From Pseudomonas putida (GTDB lineage Bacteria; Pseudomonadota; Gammaproteobacteria; Pseudomonadales; Pseudomonadaceae), in NCBI RefSeq assembly GCF_009883635.2, contig NZ_CP026115.2:930001-994000 (forward strand): 64,000 nucleotides of DNA, read 5' to 3'. Numbering within the stretch: the first letter of the stretch is position 1; the number at the start of each line of letters is the position of its first letter. The notes beneath the pieces were generated by a model that had not been told where the DNA came from, ran no database searches, and worked only from the letters and a program-made list of their open reading frames with translations. A program made the translations under genes and the position numbers. Positions 50,121-59,216 of the stretch are shown here, piece by piece.

Positions 50121-51005
50121 ATGAATTACCGCCACCTGACACCGTCCATGTCACTGCTGCTGGCTTTCGAGGCCGCCGCCCGTCATGAAAGCTACACCCG
50201 CGCCGCGGCCGAACTGTCGCTGACCCAAAGCGCGGTAAGTCGCCAGGTGCAGGCGCTGGAGCAGCAACTGGGCCTGACCCTGTTCCGCCGCGAGGGCCGC
50301 CAGGTGCAACTGACCGACGTCGGCCGGCTGTACCAGCGCGAGTTGAGCGAGGCACTGGGGCGCATCCGCAGCGCCACCTTGCAGGCGCTTGCCTACCAGT
50401 CCGGGGTCGGCACCCTGCGCCTGGCCACCCTGCCCACCTTCGGCTCGAAGTGGCTGCTGCCACGCCTGCATGCGTTCTACAGCGCCCACCCGGGCATGCT
50501 GGTGCATATTCATTCACGCATCGAAGCAATCAACTTTGACACCAGCGAGATCGACGCCGCCATCGGCGTGGCTAGCCACGACTTGCCGGGGCTGATCTGC
50601 CATCGCCTGCATGCCGAAGAGCTAGTGGTGATCCTGCCACCTGAGGCCGGCGCCGATCCCCAGGGCTGGGGCCCGACGCGCATCAGCCAGGAGGTGCTGC
50701 TCAACGTGGCCAACAACCCGCATGCCTGGGGCGAATGGTTCTCGCACCATGGCCTGCCGCATCGGGCTATGCGCCTGGGGCCAAGTTTCGAATTGACGTC
50801 GCACCTGATCCAGGCGGTACGGGCCGGGATCGGCATCGGCCTGGTGCCAAGAATCCTGGTTGATGAAGAACTGAGCAAGGGCGAGCTGTATAGCCCTGGC
50901 AGCGCCATTGCCAGCCAGCGTAGCTATTACCTTGTCTACCCTTCGCGAAATGAGGCGCTGCCGTCGCTCAAGGCTTTTCGTGGCTGGCTGCTGGGGCAGA
51001 TATAG
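50121..51005 (+). CDS. LysR-family transcriptional regulator (GcvA-like)
   Basis: 294 residues. N-terminal winged helix-turn-helix (SYTRAAAELSLTQSAVSRQVQALEQQLG broken over residues about 24-51) and a substrate-binding domain from about 95. The start lacks a clear ribosome site. It is divergent from ydiJ across 151 bp, the usual layout for a LysR regulator and its target. Effector unknown. Confidence 0.92.
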   Translation: MNYRHLTPSMSLLLAFEAAARHESYTRAAAELSLTQSAVSRQVQALEQQLGLTLFRREGRQVQLTDVGRLYQRELSEALGRIRSATLQALAYQSGVGTLRLATLPTFGSKWLLPRLHAFYSAHPGMLVHIHSRIEAINFDTSEIDAAIGVASHDLPGLICHRLHAEELVVILPPEAGADPQGWGPTRISQEVLLNVANNPHAWGEWFSHHGLPHRAMRLGPSFELTSHLIQAVRAGIGIGLVPRILVDEELSKGELYSPGSAIASQRSYYLVYPSRNEALPSLKAFRGWLLGQI

Positions 51006-51058
51006 GGCGTAAGCATTGGAATACCCAGCACCCCGCAATTGCCCTGCAGCCGTATCAT

Positions 51059-54000
51059 TCAGTCGGGGATGTAGACATTCCACATAAATGCCGCGCGCTG
51101 CATGGCCGCCTCGGTCAGCACCCTACGCTGATCACGCAACCAGCCCTCCTCCCATTTGTTGAATGCCTCCATACCCTCTGTGTCCTCTGCTTCTAGTAAT
51201 GTGGCCTTCTCGCTGATGCGTTGCGCTGGCAGCTTGAAGCGTGCAGGCGAAGTCCGCTCTAGGTATTTTTTCCAATACGCTTGGTCACAAAACCATGAGG
51301 CCATTTCGGCAACCACTTGATGCTCTCGGATTTCCTTCAACACCCCTGAACGGTCTACAGCCCTTCGGTCAAACTCACCGGTAAAACGCATAACAGGAAG
51401 TCGGATGGGAAGTTGCAGGTCATCGTGCAACTCGATTCGATACATCAACTGCACGTCGACCGACTTCGCCCCCATTCCCAAACTAAAAGCATGCCTCCAG
51501 GCAAACTCATCCAGCTTTTGCATCCGCCAAAATTGACTACCGACTCTCAATAACTCTGCCTCCGAGTGGGCTTCATTATTTCGGATAAGCTCCCACGTCT
51601 GGATCTTCATCTCAAGATCGATAAAATGAGAGAGCGCATCATCACCACAGGCATTGACCTCAGAGTCCTTGAAGAAATCAGCCCTGAAGCTGTACTCCTC
51701 CCGGGTATCGGCCATCAGTTTTTCCCTGCCTGCATTCAACCCGGTCTCCTCCGCCAGTTTGTTTTCCACGATCGTGGCAAGTTCACCCTCTGTAATCACG
51801 AGCGAATCACCGGCGTCATTGATCGCCTCCATCATCGACTGCACCCGATAGACAAGCTCATTCGCACCGATGTCAGTAGCGAACTGTGCAGACGTGGTCA
51901 ACCGTTTGAGGAGGTCAAAGAAATTATGCGAGCCGGGCAGCTCTTCGATACTCTGCCATAACGATTCCAGATCGTCCCTGAACTCCGAATCTATAGCGTC
52001 TGCCCACAGATAACGCTGAGACACAGGATTCAGAACATTCTCAGGGTCGTACCAATTCCTCTCTGTTTCCCCATGCACACCTATCCGAAATCTACCCTCG
52101 CGCGCTATCGGTGACTCCCAAAAGCCTGCATCGAATGAAGTGACCGCGCTTCCAATCAGTTCAAGCCTTGACAATTTCCTGTGCCTCAATACGCCCTCTG
52201 GCATGGCCGTGAGCTCGGTAGAATTAAGCAGCAACGACCTCAACTCCGGCATCCCGCTGATTGAAAACCGTCGTTTCAGCGGGTTATTCGACAAGTTCAG
52301 GTACTGCAGCCCCGTGCAAGCTTCCAATACCTCCACTTGCTGGGCGTCCAGTTTTATTTTATTTCCCGACAAGTCTAACGAGGTCAACTGACCACGAAGA
52401 AAGGAGGGCAAGGAAATCTTGCGAATTTCACCATTGGTCAGATCAAGCTCCCGCAAGTCCGGGAACGCACGAAGAAACTTTTCAGAAATCTCCGTCAGTT
52501 CGGAGTCTCTCAGCGCAAACTGGGAAACTTTTGGAAAGACGATTGACTCCGGGAGCTCGGGAAGTTTCTGCAAGCCTATCCCGATATCCCATAGCGCGGT
52601 TGGCAACTTGAGATCCAAAAATTTTCCGAGGATCGAAAAGCGCCACCGCGCAATCAGCGTTTTGCGAAAACCATAACGTGCCAACCATTCAAGCTTGAAC
52701 GCACCGAGCCGCTGCCAACGCGTCAAGCTTGTTTTCAATATTTTAAACTGGCTCTCAAATTCACGAATTGCTGTCTCGGCATTCTCAGGCCCCGCTGCAC
52801 TCAGCCACGCCTCGATCTGCTCGTCACTGGCGCCGGCGCACAACTTTCGTAGCCGGGCTGGTAGCGCGGCGGGCGGGCGGGTGCCGAACAGCCGACCACC
52901 GCCGGAAAGTGGATAACCTATTCTGCCATCATCCAAACGCCTGGGCAGCAAGAAGGGCGCCGCAGGGTGATCGCCTCCGAACAGGCTCTCGATGTCCCGC
53001 CGGCCTGTCATCCACTGCCTTGCCACTGATTGCCGAAGGTTGATGGCAAAAGGCTCTTCAATCCCCATGGCAGCACGCTCTGCTGTGCTGAATGTATCGG
53101 CCAGGGTTTCAAACAGTTCTCCTGGTGTACTTTCATCGTTGCCCTGCGCATCTCGCAACCAGAACGCACCGTCTTGGTAGAGCAAGTTCGATGCAGTGGG
53201 CAGGCTGTTCGTCGCGGGTAATGCCAAGCGGCCTTGCGCATCAATCAAGTGCCAGCTTTTATCAGCAGGCACACCAGGCAGCCCTTGCACAAGCTTGAGC
53301 ACAGCCCTGGCAAAATCGAACGTCTGCGGCACGTCGATCCACAAGCCTTCGCCCACTCGCGTCACCCTGATGCGCAAAACTCGCTCCCGCGCAGCCAGCG
53401 CCATTGTCAGCGGCACACGCCCCGATTCGGCCATCTGGCTGCGCTGGGCCTCACTCGCCTCCTCCAGCACCTGCTGCGCAGCCAGTTGGTGCAGGCTGGC
53501 AAAAGCCCGCCGCAAAGGACGAGTGGCTTCATCCATTACGTCCAAAGGGTCATACAGCATCTGGAACAGCTGCCGTCGATGATCGGCAACGATTTGGGCC
53601 AGGCCATCATCCGCCAACCCGGCGGCACCGGGGAGTTCGCGCGCTTTGAACAACAAAGGCTGATCCACCACTTGCTGACCGGAACGCAAACGTCGCTGCA
53701 GATCAGCCACTCGCTCAGCCATCAGGAACCGGTTTACCGTATCAATCAGCTCAACCTCAGGTGCCTGACCAAAAACGTGCAACGCCCTCAGGTGCAGGTC
53801 GCTGAGGCCATGCACGGCAATCACATGATCAACCAAGCTGCGCGGAAGCCGGGCGCACGGGCCGCCCAGTCGGCTGAACATTCTTTGCGTATCACGCCAT
53901 TGCTCTGGCCGCTCACTCCAGAGCCGCCATGCTCCTGCGCCGTTGTGCTCCAGCTGAGGCGAATGATTAGCGTGCGGATGAAGGTACCATTCCCCGTCAA

Positions 54001-55609
54001 CACGCTCACTTACCTGGTAGTACGCCCCATCCATCTCGATCCAGCTTTGCGCGCCCTGACGGTAGACACCCTGCGCATCAACCACCGCAGTCACTGGCGG
54101 CGGCTGACTCACATAAGGTGCAAGATCCTGGTTCCACAGTTTTTCACTACCGTCCCCCAGCACCGCAGGCACCATGTCATCGACCATCACCGCACGTTGC
54201 CACGCATGTCGCGCGGCCGCACCTGCAGCGCCCACCGCCGCCACAATGGCCAAGCTCTTGCCCACATTGAGCAGATGATCCAGCGCTGCAGCGTCGTCGC
54301 CCTCGCGCCAATCCGCCACAGCTTGAAATGTCTCGTCCAGCAGATCCCAGGCCATCACCGCCAGCAGGATCACGCCCAACTGCGGCACAAACAGGCTCGC
54401 AAGCGTCAATCCCGCCCATCCCTCAGCGACCATGCGCCGGTCATGTTCCGCCTGCGCGGCAGTGTCGATCTGAGCTACAGGCACCGCAATCATCGCAGCA
54501 TCATCCTTGATCTGCCTGATCCGCCCGTTCGCCAGCCCCTGGAATAGCGAATCCAGATCACGCGTCATGTGTTGATCCAGGTCTGGGGTAGCAAAGTCGG
54601 CGACATCGCCCAGTCGTTTCTGCACTTCGGAAAAAAAAAGCTGGCTGTCACGCCTGCGCACAAAGCGACTGAAAAACTTGCGGTACTGTTCATCGCGCAA
54701 GCGACGTCCCAGCACCCTGCGGGCAAACGCCTCGAGATCGTTGCTCACGCTCCAGGGACCTTGCGGATCTGCTGGTATGTAAACCAGCACGGCTTGGCTG
54801 GTATTACGAAAGACCCCTTCATCGATCACATCGAACACAACAATCTGCTGGAGCTCGCAACCCAGTATCTGCAGTTTTCTGGCAACCACCGGCGCACCCG
54901 CCAGTCGGCCAGGGCGGCCTTGACGATAAACATCGATCACCCACTCCAGCTGCACCTCACTGAGGACGCCATCCGAGTGCGCCTTGAGTGCATCGACCAG
55001 CATCATCGAACGTATCTGCCTTTGCAGCAATTCAGCGAAGCCCTGCCCGTTAGCGCCGCCCCCCTCTGGCGACTGCAGTACAGATTGCAAGTGCTTTTGG
55101 TATTGACCGCCGATATCAAGACTGCGGCACGCCTGGATAAATGCCTTGGCTGAAGGCTGCGCAACTTTGTTGCCGGCCATGTCGATCACGCAATCCTTTT
55201 TCATCGTGACGTGGTCATCGCTGAAGTTTTGCAACGCCGCCCATAGCAGCGAAATGGCGTACCAGTCGCGGTCCTGAATCGGTAGCCGACCGGTAACCCA
55301 ATGCACGGTGGGCGATGAATAGGTGTACCACTGCTGCAGAAACAGCTTATCGGGTGCCGTACTCAGCCCAAACTGATCGACAATTCGTCGCCTGGCAAAC
55401 TCATCTATGTTTTGCACCCTGGAAAAAATTGCAGAGAGTTGCCGACGCGTTGCAAGCCCGGCGTGCAACGCCTCGCTCAGCAAGGCAAACCGCGCAGGGT
55501 CGAGTTTTTGCAACCAGCCAGGAAGCCGTCTGGCGATAAAGCCATCCTGAAAGCTGCGCAGTTGCGTACTTACATCAGACGGTGTGGAGTGAAAATTGTC
55601 GGTAGCCAT
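51059..55609 (-). CDS. Giant LRR-NEL E3 ubiquitin-ligase-like effector with DUF6543 N-terminus
   Basis: 1516 residues from MATDNFHSTPSDV (a start 28 codons upstream has no better ribosome site). No Sec signal. The N-terminal half is DUF6543-like, the toxin region found in large Pseudomonas effectors; it holds two hydrophobic stretches (about 398-425 and 450-470). Leucine-rich repeats lie at about 1040-1160 (LRELDLTNGEIRKIS, LTSLDLSGNKIKL, LQYLNLSNNPLKRR). The C-terminal NEL domain starts near 1225, with the likely catalytic Cys1321 in VNACGDDALSHFIDLEM. Known NEL proteins (IpaH, SspH) are ubiquitin ligases delivered into host cells. Base composition is visibly lower in GC than neighbours. It stands alone between a LysR gene and aroP. 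Confidence 0.9.
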   Translation of the reverse strand: MATDNFHSTPSDVSTQLRSFQDGFIARRLPGWLQKLDPARFALLSEALHAGLATRRQLSAIFSRVQNIDEFARRRIVDQFGLSTAPDKLFLQQWYTYSSPTVHWVTGRLPIQDRDWYAISLLWAALQNFSDDHVTMKKDCVIDMAGNKVAQPSAKAFIQACRSLDIGGQYQKHLQSVLQSPEGGGANGQGFAELLQRQIRSMMLVDALKAHSDGVLSEVQLEWVIDVYRQGRPGRLAGAPVVARKLQILGCELQQIVVFDVIDEGVFRNTSQAVLVYIPADPQGPWSVSNDLEAFARRVLGRRLRDEQYRKFFSRFVRRRDSQLFFSEVQKRLGDVADFATPDLDQHMTRDLDSLFQGLANGRIRQIKDDAAMIAVPVAQIDTAAQAEHDRRMVAEGWAGLTLASLFVPQLGVILLAVMAWDLLDETFQAVADWREGDDAAALDHLLNVGKSLAIVAAVGAAGAAARHAWQRAVMVDDMVPAVLGDGSEKLWNQDLAPYVSQPPPVTAVVDAQGVYRQGAQSWIEMDGAYYQVSERVDGEWYLHPHANHSPQLEHNGAGAWRLWSERPEQWRDTQRMFSRLGGPCARLPRSLVDHVIAVHGLSDLHLRALHVFGQAPEVELIDTVNRFLMAERVADLQRRLRSGQQVVDQPLLFKARELPGAAGLADDGLAQIVADHRRQLFQMLYDPLDVMDEATRPLRRAFASLHQLAAQQVLEEASEAQRSQMAESGRVPLTMALAARERVLRIRVTRVGEGLWIDVPQTFDFARAVLKLVQGLPGVPADKSWHLIDAQGRLALPATNSLPTASNLLYQDGAFWLRDAQGNDESTPGELFETLADTFSTAERAAMGIEEPFAINLRQSVARQWMTGRRDIESLFGGDHPAAPFLLPRRLDDGRIGYPLSGGGRLFGTRPPAALPARLRKLCAGASDEQIEAWLSAAGPENAETAIREFESQFKILKTSLTRWQRLGAFKLEWLARYGFRKTLIARWRFSILGKFLDLKLPTALWDIGIGLQKLPELPESIVFPKVSQFALRDSELTEISEKFLRAFPDLRELDLTNGEIRKISLPSFLRGQLTSLDLSGNKIKLDAQQVEVLEACTGLQYLNLSNNPLKRRFSISGMPELRSLLLNSTELTAMPEGVLRHRKLSRLELIGSAVTSFDAGFWESPIAREGRFRIGVHGETERNWYDPENVLNPVSQRYLWADAIDSEFRDDLESLWQSIEELPGSHNFFDLLKRLTTSAQFATDIGANELVYRVQSMMEAINDAGDSLVITEGELATIVENKLAEETGLNAGREKLMADTREEYSFRADFFKDSEVNACGDDALSHFIDLEMKIQTWELIRNNEAHSEAELLRVGSQFWRMQKLDEFAWRHAFSLGMGAKSVDVQLMYRIELHDDLQLPIRLPVMRFTGEFDRRAVDRSGVLKEIREHQVVAEMASWFCDQAYWKKYLERTSPARFKLPAQRISEKATLLEAEDTEGMEAFNKWEEGWLRDQRRVLTEAAMQRAAFMWNVYIPD

Positions 55610-55716
55610 GTGTGCCTGAAACCTTGCTCGCAAATAGCTGCAGCATTGGCCAAGGGAGGCTGCAGCAGGCACTATTCGGCTACTACCCGGCATCCCGCCA
55701 GGCTTTGGGACAACGC

Positions 55717-55755
55717 AAAAAAAAACCCGAAACCAGTCACCTGGCTTCGGGTTTT
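55717..55755 (-). terminator. Rho-independent terminator of the aromatic permease gene
   Basis: AAAACCCGAA(G)CCAG-GTGA-CTGGTTTCGGGTTTT on the minus strand, followed by further T. 19 bp after the permease stop and before the NEL gene. Confidence 0.93.
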
Positions 55756-55773
55756 ACGAGTAGCTTTAGCGGC

Positions 55774-57192
55774 TTACTTGGCCGCGTGACCGGCAGTTCG
55801 ACCCGCCTGCGCCTGACGACGCGGCTTGACCATGTACACCACGAACATCGCGAACAGCCAGACCGGAATCGCGTATACCGACACCTGAATACCCGGAATC
55901 ATCAGCATGATGCCGAGAATCAGCACCACGAAGGCCAGCACTACGTAGTTGCCGTACGGGTACCACAACGCCTTGAACAGCGGCTTCTGACCGGTACGGT
56001 CCAGATGCTGGCGGAATTTCAGGTGCGAGTAACTGATCATCGCCCAGTTGATCACCAGGGTGGCCACTACCAGCGACATCAGCAGTTCCAGGGCGTTTTG
56101 CGGCATCAGGTAGTTGAGCAGCACGGCGATCAGGGTCACCGCCGCCGACACAAGAATCGAACGCACCGGCACGCCGCGCTTGTCGACCTTGGCCAGGGAT
56201 GCCGGGGCATCACCCTGCTCGGCCATGCCCAGCAGCATGCGGGCGTTGCAGTAGGTGCCGCTGTTGTACACCGACAGTGCGGCAGTCAGGACCACGAAGT
56301 TCAGCAGGTTGGCGGCCACGTCACTGCCCAGCAGCGAGAACACCTGCACGAACGGGCTGCTGCCATAGCTGCCACCCGAAGCGTCGATGCTGGCGACCAG
56401 GTTGTCCCACGGGGTCAGCGACAGCAGCACGACCAGGGCGCCGACATAGAAGATCAGGATGCGGTAGATGACCTGGTTGATCGCCTTGGGGATCACGGTC
56501 TTCGGCTTGTCGGCCTCGGCGGCGGTGAAGCCGAGCATTTCCAGGCCACCGAAGGAGAACATGATGAACGCCAGGGCCATTACCAGCCCGCTGACACCGT
56601 TCGGGAAAAAGCCGCCATGCGACCACAGGTTGGCTACGGTAGCTTCCGGGCCGCCGCTGCCGCTGGTCAGCAGGTAAGCACCCAGGCCGATCATGCTGAC
56701 GATGGCCACGACCTTGATGATGGCAAACCAGAATTCGGCCTCACCGAAGAACTTGACGTTCATCAGGTTGATGGCGTTGATCAGCACGAAGAACGCTGCC
56801 GCCGTAACCCAGGTCGGGATCTCCGGCCACCAGTAGTGAACATACTTGCCTACCGCCGACAGCTCCGACATGCCCACCAGGATGTACAGCACCCAGCAGT
56901 TCCAGCCCGACAGGAAACCGGCGAAGCCGCCCCAGTAGGTGTGCGCAAAGTGGCTGAACGAACCCGCCACCGGCTCTTCGACGATCATCTCGCCGAGCTG
57001 GCGCATGATCATGAAGGCGATGAAGCCGCAGATGGCGTAACCAAGGATCATCGACGGGCCGGCGGATTTCATCACGCCTGCCGAGCCGAGGAACAGGCCG
57101 GTACCAATCGCGCCACCGAGGGCAATCAATTGGATGTGGCGGTTCTTCAGGCCCCGCTTGAGCTCGCCTGAATGCATGTTTTGTCCACTCAT
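55774..57192 (-). CDS. aroP: Aromatic amino-acid permease (AroP/APC family)
   Basis: 472 residues from MSGQNMHSGELKRGLKNRH; AGGTGA lies 8 nt upstream, while an earlier ATG has no ribosome site. Twelve membrane helices. The APC signature at the N-terminus is IQLIALGGAIGTGLFLGSAG. AroP-type proton symporters import Phe, Tyr and Trp; exact preference cannot be read from sequence. Location near phhAB and a PhhR-box-like site upstream fit an aromatic substrate. A CA motif lies in the leader. Confidence 0.88.
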   Translation of the reverse strand: MSGQNMHSGELKRGLKNRHIQLIALGGAIGTGLFLGSAGVMKSAGPSMILGYAICGFIAFMIMRQLGEMIVEEPVAGSFSHFAHTYWGGFAGFLSGWNCWVLYILVGMSELSAVGKYVHYWWPEIPTWVTAAAFFVLINAINLMNVKFFGEAEFWFAIIKVVAIVSMIGLGAYLLTSGSGGPEATVANLWSHGGFFPNGVSGLVMALAFIMFSFGGLEMLGFTAAEADKPKTVIPKAINQVIYRILIFYVGALVVLLSLTPWDNLVASIDASGGSYGSSPFVQVFSLLGSDVAANLLNFVVLTAALSVYNSGTYCNARMLLGMAEQGDAPASLAKVDKRGVPVRSILVSAAVTLIAVLLNYLMPQNALELLMSLVVATLVINWAMISYSHLKFRQHLDRTGQKPLFKALWYPYGNYVVLAFVVLILGIMLMIPGIQVSVYAIPVWLFAMFVVYMVKPRRQAQAGRTAGHAAK

Positions 57193-57209
57193 GAACGAAG
57201 TCACCTGCA

Positions 57210-57217
57210 TTGTTTTT
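57210..57217 (-). promoter_or_regulatory. Candidate Crc/Hfq CA motif in the aroP leader
   Basis: The minus strand reads AAAAACAA, fitting AANAANAA, 18 nt before the aroP ATG. Same motif and position as in acs. Confidence 0.5.
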
Positions 57218-57683
57218 ATCTGTGACGGAATCGGACCCACCGCGCTCGTGGCGCAGCGGAATGGGCAAGGTGGTTACCTTGGGTTTCTTGCCAAAGGATG
57301 CCGCCGGGGCGGATCAGCCAGGTGTGGGCAAGAGTGCGCGGTACGCAAGAGGGTCACAGGTAAAACGCGGCGCACTGTATACCCCTGCAAACGCGCAGAC
57401 GTCAACGCGTTGCATCGTTTCCTCGGGAAAAAACGCAGCGGTCCTGTGGTAGGAGCCTGAAAAGGCGAAGTGATCGGCGTACATGGCGCCTCCATTTGTT
57501 GTTCTGTTGGCCCGGCTCTGTGGACGGGCTTTTGCACACGGCAATGAGCGCTATATCACCTTGGTACGGGGGTTTGGGCAAGACTGGGCGGGGTGGAGGC
57601 AGGGGCTTTGCGGCGGGCGGCGTGGCAAGTTCTGTTTACACGAAAAGGAAAATTCCGAATTGCAGGCTGAATTCGGCTAGCTG

Positions 57684-57701
57684 TGTATAAATTTCTTTAC
57701 A
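57684..57701. promoter_or_regulatory. PhhR/TyrR-box-like palindrome
   Basis: TGTATA-AATTTC-TTTACA, one mismatch to TGTAAA-N6-TTTACA. It lies about 490 bp upstream of aroP, so if it acts on aroP the leader must be long. Confidence 0.5.
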
Positions 57702-57790
57702 GGGTGGTTTGGAAACTTGCCAGTCGTCCGAAAATTTCTTTTTCTTCAATATCTTGGGGCTGCTGCGCTGCCCCAAATTCTCACAGGCAT

Positions 57791-57813
57791 AAAAAAACCA
57801 GCCCGAAGGCTGG
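57791..57813 (-). terminator. Rho-independent terminator of rluB
   Basis: CCAGCC-TTCG-GGCTGG followed by a T7 run on the minus strand, 24 bp after the rluB stop. Confidence 0.93.
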
Positions 57814-57836
57814 CTTCTCATCACCGCTCTGACCCA

Positions 57837-58943
57837 TCAGCCGCGCGGCTTACCGCGACCACGGCCAGCCGGTTTGTCACCGTCAGGCTTGCCTGGGCGC
57901 TTGCGCATTTCGCTCGGGCGCTCGGCCACGGCGCTGCCACGGCTGCCTTTGCGCGGCGCTTCGTCACGCGACTGACGTGCTGGGCGCTCACCCGAGGTAT
58001 CGCGCGGCTGACGAGCCGGGCGCTCAGCGGCTGCAGCACCACCTTCATGGGCCGGGCGCAGGCTGCGCACGCGCTCGTTGCGCCCCATCGGCCGGCTCGA
58101 CTTGCGCTGCAGGCGCTCCATCTTGTCCTTGGCCTTGAGGTTCAGGGTTGGCAGCGCCACCGGCTGCAGGCCCACTTCAGCGGCGAGGATGTCGATTTCG
58201 CCCTGGGTCATTTCGCGCCAGCGGCCCATCGGCAGGTCGGAGTTGAGGAACACCGGGCCGAAACGCACGCGCTTCAGGCGGCTGACCACCATGCCCTGGG
58301 ATTCCCACAGGCGGCGTACTTCGCGGTTACGGCCTTCCATCACCACGCAGTGGTACCAGTGGTTGAAGCCTTCGCCACCCGGCGCCTTCTGGATGTCGGT
58401 GAACTTGGCCGGGCCGTCTTCGAGCATCACGCCCGCCTTCAGGCGATCGATCATCTCGTCGTCGACTTCACCCCGCACGCGCACGGCGTACTCGCGGTCC
58501 ATCTCGTAGGACGGGTGCATCAGGCGGTTGGCCAGTTCGCCGTCGGTGGTGAACAGCAGCAGGCCGGTGGTGTTGATGTCCAGGCGGCCGATGTTGATCC
58601 AGCGGCCTTCCTTCGGCCGCGGCAAGCGGTCGAACACGGTCGGGCGGCCCTCCGGGTCGTCACGGGTGCAGATCTCGCCATCGGGCTTGTTGTACATGAT
58701 CACCCGGCGCGTGGCCTCGGCGGCCTCTTCGCGCTTGATCAGCTTGCCGTCGACGGTGATGGCGTCATGCAGGTCGACGCGCAGGCCGAGGGTGGCCTCG
58801 ACGCCGTTGACCTTGATGCGGCCCTGGCTGATCCAGGCTTCGACGTCACGGCGCGAACCAACGCCAATGCGCGCCAGCACTTTCTGCAGCTTTTCGCCGG
58901 CTGGCGGGGTGATTTCGGTATTTTGCAGGTCTTGCTCACTCAT
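57837..58943 (-). CDS. rluB: 23S rRNA pseudouridine-2605 synthase RluB
   Basis: 368 residues. S4 RNA-binding domain at the start (EKLQKVLARIGVGSRRDVEAWI), then a RsuA-type catalytic core with the Asp in GRLDINTTGLLLFTTDG, and EGRNREVRRLWESQG. The last 95 residues are a low-complexity basic tail rich in Arg, Pro, Gly and Glu, longer than in E. coli. It modifies U2605 of 23S rRNA. It lies 273 bp after scpB, with a REP pair in the gap. Confidence 0.95.
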   Translation of the reverse strand: MSEQDLQNTEITPPAGEKLQKVLARIGVGSRRDVEAWISQGRIKVNGVEATLGLRVDLHDAITVDGKLIKREEAAEATRRVIMYNKPDGEICTRDDPEGRPTVFDRLPRPKEGRWINIGRLDINTTGLLLFTTDGELANRLMHPSYEMDREYAVRVRGEVDDEMIDRLKAGVMLEDGPAKFTDIQKAPGGEGFNHWYHCVVMEGRNREVRRLWESQGMVVSRLKRVRFGPVFLNSDLPMGRWREMTQGEIDILAAEVGLQPVALPTLNLKAKDKMERLQRKSSRPMGRNERVRSLRPAHEGGAAAAERPARQPRDTSGERPARQSRDEAPRKGSRGSAVAERPSEMRKRPGKPDGDKPAGRGRGKPRG

Positions 58944-59100
58944 CTGGGCACCTCCCGGTGTAGGAATGAAAACAGGTTTCTGGCGACGAACGCGCCAAAA
59001 GGCCGCGCATCATACGCGGTTCGCTGGGGGAACGCACTGCAGGGTAGAGGGTTTTGTGGGCTTTGGGAGTGAATTCTGCCTAATGGTGATGTAGGCGTTG

Positions 59101-59135
59101 CCGGCCTCTTCGCGGAACAAGCCCGCTCCTACAGG
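59101..59135 (+). repeat. P. putida-type REP element
   Basis: CCGGCCTCTTCGCGGAACAA then GCCCGCTCCTACAGG, same family as at 46826. Confidence 0.93.
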
Positions 59136-59164
59136 AGATCTCCATCCGCCGGGGAAACTCAAAA

Positions 59165-59199
59165 CCTGTAGGAGCGGGCTTGTCCCGCGAAGAGGCCGG
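59165..59199 (-). repeat. P. putida-type REP element, inverted partner
   Basis: CCTGTAGGAGCGGGCTTGTC then CCGCGAAGAGGCCGG; forms an inverted pair with 59101-59135 between scpB and rluB. Confidence 0.93.
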
Positions 59200-59216
59200 T
59201 ACTGGCAGCAAAGCAA

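Larger units (their letters stand above)
57193..57836. other. Intergenic region aroP / rluB
   Basis: 644 bp without a credible gene. It contains the aroP leader and promoter, an AT-rich stretch (57640-57780) with a TyrR-box-like palindrome, and the rluB terminator. A small frame at 57636-57824 runs through that terminator and is rejected. Confidence 0.55.

Noticed and set aside
57636..57824. 62-residue minus-strand frame with a hydrophobic end
   Set aside because: It begins downstream of rluB and crosses the rluB terminator; no ribosome site.
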